From an uncultured Faecalicoccus sp. (GTDB lineage Bacteria > Bacillota_I > Bacilli_A > Erysipelotrichales > Erysipelotrichaceae), in assembly GCA_902497095.1 (NCBI GenBank), contig CABVDD010000056.1, forward strand, positions 1 to 8,689: a stretch of DNA of 8,689 nucleotides, written 5' to 3'. Shown here piece after piece: positions 7,327 to 8,689 of the stretch. A program made the translations under genes and the position numbers. Each line of letters opens with the position of its first letter. Positions within the stretch are counted from its first letter, which is position 1. The notes beneath the pieces were generated by a model. That model was not told the origin of the DNA, did no database searches, and saw only the letters and a list, made by a program, of their open reading frames with translations.

Positions 7327-7354
7327 TAGTAGTAGTAAAAGATAAGGAGAAAAA
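7312..7354 (+). promoter_or_regulatory. Inverted repeat covering the efp ribosome binding site
   Basis: TTTTTCTCCT (7312-7321) is perfectly complementary to AGGAGAAAAA (7345-7354), which contains the efp Shine-Dalgarno core (AAGGAGA, 7344-7350, seven bases before the ATG). The left arm lies between the -35 and -10 and ends on the first base of the -10, so it would be absent from mRNA made at the efp promoter and present only in transcripts reading in from upstream. The repeat is directly visible; a regulatory role is inference and chance is possible, since any pyrimidine-rich run pairs with an SD. Confidence 0.35.
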
Positions 7355-7357
7355 AGA

Positions 7358-7918
7358 ATGATCAGCTCAAATGATTTAAAACCAGGACAGACAATTCAAG
7401 TCGATGGTGATATTTATGTGGTATTAGATGTTTCACAGAATAAAACAGCACGTAGTGCGATGGTTGTAAAGGCAAAAGTTCGTAACTTGCGTACTGGAAG
7501 TAACGTTGAATTATCATGGGGTGGGGGAGAAAAAGTTGAACCTGCACAGATTGAAAAACGTGAAATGCAGTATTTGTATGATACAGATGATGCTTTAGTT
7601 TTCATGGATAACGAAACATATGAACAGATTGAAATTCCTGCCGATCGTTTGGAATGGGAAAAGAAATTTATCAAAGCTAATGACAATGTTTCTATTTCTA
7701 CATATGAAGGTGAAATTTTAGGTATTGTTTTACCAGATAAAGCAACGTTGAAAGTTATTGGATGTGAACCGGCTGTAAAAGGTGATACAGCAACTTCTGC
7801 CAGCAAAAATGCAGTGCTGGAAACAGGATTGGAAGTTAAAGTTCCTTTGTTTATCAATCAGGACGAAATGATTGTTGTAAACACTAGTGATGGAAAATAT
7901 TCTGGTCGAGCTAAATAA
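7358..7918 (+). CDS. efp: Translation elongation factor P (Arg32 type)
   Basis: 186-aa tRNA-shaped factor that binds the ribosome between the P and E sites and relieves stalling at polyproline stretches. It has the usual length and three beta-barrel domains (about 1-63, 65-125, 128-185). Family landmarks are the MISSNDLKPG start, GEKVEPAQIEKREMQYLY (57-74), VFMD (81-84), the C-terminal signature region from KNAVLETGLEVKVP (150-163), and TSDGKYSGRA (176-185). From my memory of B. subtilis EF-P, the alignment runs without gaps through the tip loop: K-P-G-K32-G there is K29-T-A-R32-S33 here, so the lysine that is modified in B. subtilis and E. coli is arginine (codon CGT, 7451-7453). The start is supported by AAGGAGA at 7344-7350. 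Monocistronic, with its own promoter and terminator. Confidence 0.95.
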   Translation: MISSNDLKPGQTIQVDGDIYVVLDVSQNKTARSAMVVKAKVRNLRTGSNVELSWGGGEKVEPAQIEKREMQYLYDTDDALVFMDNETYEQIEIPADRLEWEKKFIKANDNVSISTYEGEILGIVLPDKATLKVIGCEPAVKGDTATSASKNAVLETGLEVKVPLFINQDEMIVVNTSDGKYSGRAK

Positions 7919-7940
7919 TATTTTAAATAGAAATTGATAC

Positions 7941-7988
7941 AAAAAGTTGAAGTGTCGAAATCATTCGCATTTCAACTTTTTTGTTTTT
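7941..7988 (+). terminator. Intrinsic terminator of efp
   Basis: AAAAAGTTGAAGTG (7941-7954) pairs with CATTTCAACTTTTT (7968-7981) with one G-T wobble. Past a bulged T, CGAA (7956-7959) pairs with TTCG (7964-7967) around an ATCA loop. The descending arm runs into a T-rich tract broken by one G. It lies 22 bases after the efp stop. Confidence 0.88.
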
Positions 7989-8036
7989 ATGTAAGGGCAT
8001 CTTATGAAAGAAATATACAGCTGAAGTGAAAAAGTA

Positions 8037-8074
8037 AATTCCACACCCAAGGCACGATTTAGAAAAGTGGAATT
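8037..8074. repeat. Inverted repeat near the IS30-like end
   Basis: AATTCCAC (8037-8044) and GTGGAATT (8067-8074) are perfect 8-bp inverted copies 22 bases apart. This could be part of the terminal inverted repeat region bound by the transposase, but the partner end is not in view. Confidence 0.35.
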
Positions 8075-8085
8075 AAATCTTACAG

Positions 8086-8122
8086 AATCTCTGATTTCAT
8101 AAAGATCTCAGAGATTTTTGTT
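8086..8122 (+). terminator. Possible intrinsic terminator facing into the IS
   Basis: AATCTCTGA (8086-8094) pairs perfectly with TCAGAGATT (8108-8116) around a 13-base loop, and a T-run follows in the plus direction (8115-8119, then GTTT). It would stop transcription entering the element from efp, a common arrangement near IS ends that limits read-through across the transposase region. Confidence 0.55.
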
Positions 8123-8221
8123 TGAGGAATTCTCTCTTTCTGTTATATTGATATTGTCTGCAAGAGTTATTTCAACACCACAAAAAGAACACTGGATCTT
8201 AGATTTTTTTAAAGTGTAAGA

Positions 8222-8689
8222 CTAAGTTCCACTGTTCTGTTGATTGATCAGATTTTGAAGCTCCTGCTGCACTACCTGTAAGATGACAGGTTTATTTTTT
8301 AGAAGATCCGGAGTTAGGTTGATTTGATCCGGACCTATTTTTTTAATATTCAACCTTTTCATGATGTCCTCGTTCGAATGAAAAAACTCGAAGATCTCGT
8401 AAGGACTTTTTCCGTGCAGATCCTCCTGTGACAGAAGCCCCAGCTTCCCCAGATCCTTTTCCTTTGGACATACATAGCGGAATAAAATATGATTGTTCTC
8501 CACATGTGGCTTCTGCCAGGAGGCCATGGAATCGCAATAGAAGACCTTACAGCCGAAAGCCTCTGTTTCTTCCGCCCTTGCGAATTCGGATCCCCGGTCT
8601 GTCAGGATGACCTGTACATATTTTCGGAAATTCAGCTCGCCCAGATCCTCATACAGCTTGTGGATTCCCTGAAGCATATCTTCCGCAGT
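8222..8689 (-). CDS. IS30-family transposase, C-terminal part (partial, possibly deleted)
   Basis: The reading frame is open to the right edge (T-A-E-D before the internal Met at 8677), so this is the C-terminal 155 codons of a longer gene, ending at TAG 8222-8224. IS30 transposases cut and join IS ends with a DDE catalytic core. Two core acids are visible: Asp in LTDRGSEF (codon 8599-8597) and Glu in QKPHVENNH (codon 8500-8498), about 33 residues apart, as expected for DD(33)E. The DSMASWQKPHVENNH and YVCPKEKDL segments and the GKSPYEIFEFF block are typical of gut Bacillota IS30 elements. Between SQEDL and HGKSPYE, relatives as I recall them carry roughly 15-20 more residues (an LMxSHINSYxRxxL-like stretch), missing here without a frame change (junction near 8416/8417). 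The copy may therefore be inactive. Family assignment fairly sure; deletion inferred from memory of homologues. Confidence 0.78.
   Translation of the reverse strand, partial: TAEDMLQGIHKLYEDLGELNFRKYVQVILTDRGSEFARAEETEAFGCKVFYCDSMASWQKPHVENNHILFRYVCPKEKDLGKLGLLSQEDLHGKSPYEIFEFFHSNEDIMKRLNIKKIGPDQINLTPDLLKNKPVILQVVQQELQNLINQQNSGT

Larger units (their letters stand above)
8020..8689. mobile_element. End of an IS30-family insertion sequence (partial)
   Basis: The element is identified by its transposase gene (8222-8689, minus strand) and runs off the right edge. The left boundary is not defined: the inverted pair AATTCCAC (8037-8044) and GTGGAATT (8067-8074), and the related AAGTTCCAC at 8224-8232, suggest terminal structure beginning around 8020-8040, shortly after the efp terminator. 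The transposase part is visibly richer in GC than ezrA, thiI or efp, which suggests origin in another genome. The matching right end and target duplication are outside the window. Confidence 0.6.

Noticed and set aside
7414..7857. 147-codon open frame antisense to efp
   Set aside because: It lies fully inside a conserved, intact gene, has no convincing start signal, and resembles no family I know; a shadow of efp codon structure.
8428..8610. 60-codon plus-strand frame within the transposase region
   Set aside because: Proline/arginine-rich composition typical of the reverse of a GC-richer gene; the minus-strand frame has clear IS30 motifs.

Overview
The window looks like a low-GC Bacillota chromosome, probably from the Erysipelotrichia or a close relative. 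The grounds are the low-GC host genes, the Gram-positive division gene ezrA, the Bacillus-like order ezrA - cysteine desulfurase - thiI, strong AGGAGG-type ribosome binding sites, and an IS30-type transposase of the kind common in gut Bacillota. The species assignment is inference only.

Layout, left to right. (1) Bases 1-118 appear to be the end of an insertion sequence: a gene starting at base 16 runs leftward out of the window, and a tandem 23-bp repeat sharing GGTGACATTTTC sits behind it. (2) Bases 158-4307 hold an apparent operon: an extended -10 promoter, ezrA (division regulator), a NifZ-type cysteine desulfurase and thiI (tRNA 4-thiouridine synthase), packed with a 1-nt gap and a 17-nt overlap and closed by a clear intrinsic terminator. 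The desulfurase and ThiI form a sulfur-delivery pair for tRNA thiolation. (3) Bases 4331-6402 hold two 23S rRNA methyltransferases, rlmA and rlmD/rlmCD, joined by an ATGA overlap. In Gram-positives these families modify the neighbouring nucleotides G748 and U747. (4) Bases 6403-6642 are AT-rich and non-coding, with nested inverted repeats. (5) Bases 6643-7263 encode a small alpha/beta hydrolase with an intact catalytic triad. (6) Bases 7299-7988 hold efp with its own strong promoter and terminator. The residue at the usual modification position (32) is arginine, not lysine. (7) From about 8020 to the right edge lies the end of an IS30-family element, with a leftward, right-truncated transposase that seems to have lost a short in-frame segment. 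Its base composition is visibly more GC-rich than the host genes.

The genes mostly serve translation (tRNA thiolation, rRNA methylation, EF-P), with ezrA in cell division. I see no defence system, CRISPR array, tRNA or rRNA gene. The window reads as a conserved housekeeping block flanked by mobile elements. The points most worth a second look are the Arg32 EF-P, the coupled rlmA-rlmCD pair, the Shine-Dalgarno-less start of rlmA, the inverted repeat over the efp ribosome binding site, and the IS ends.
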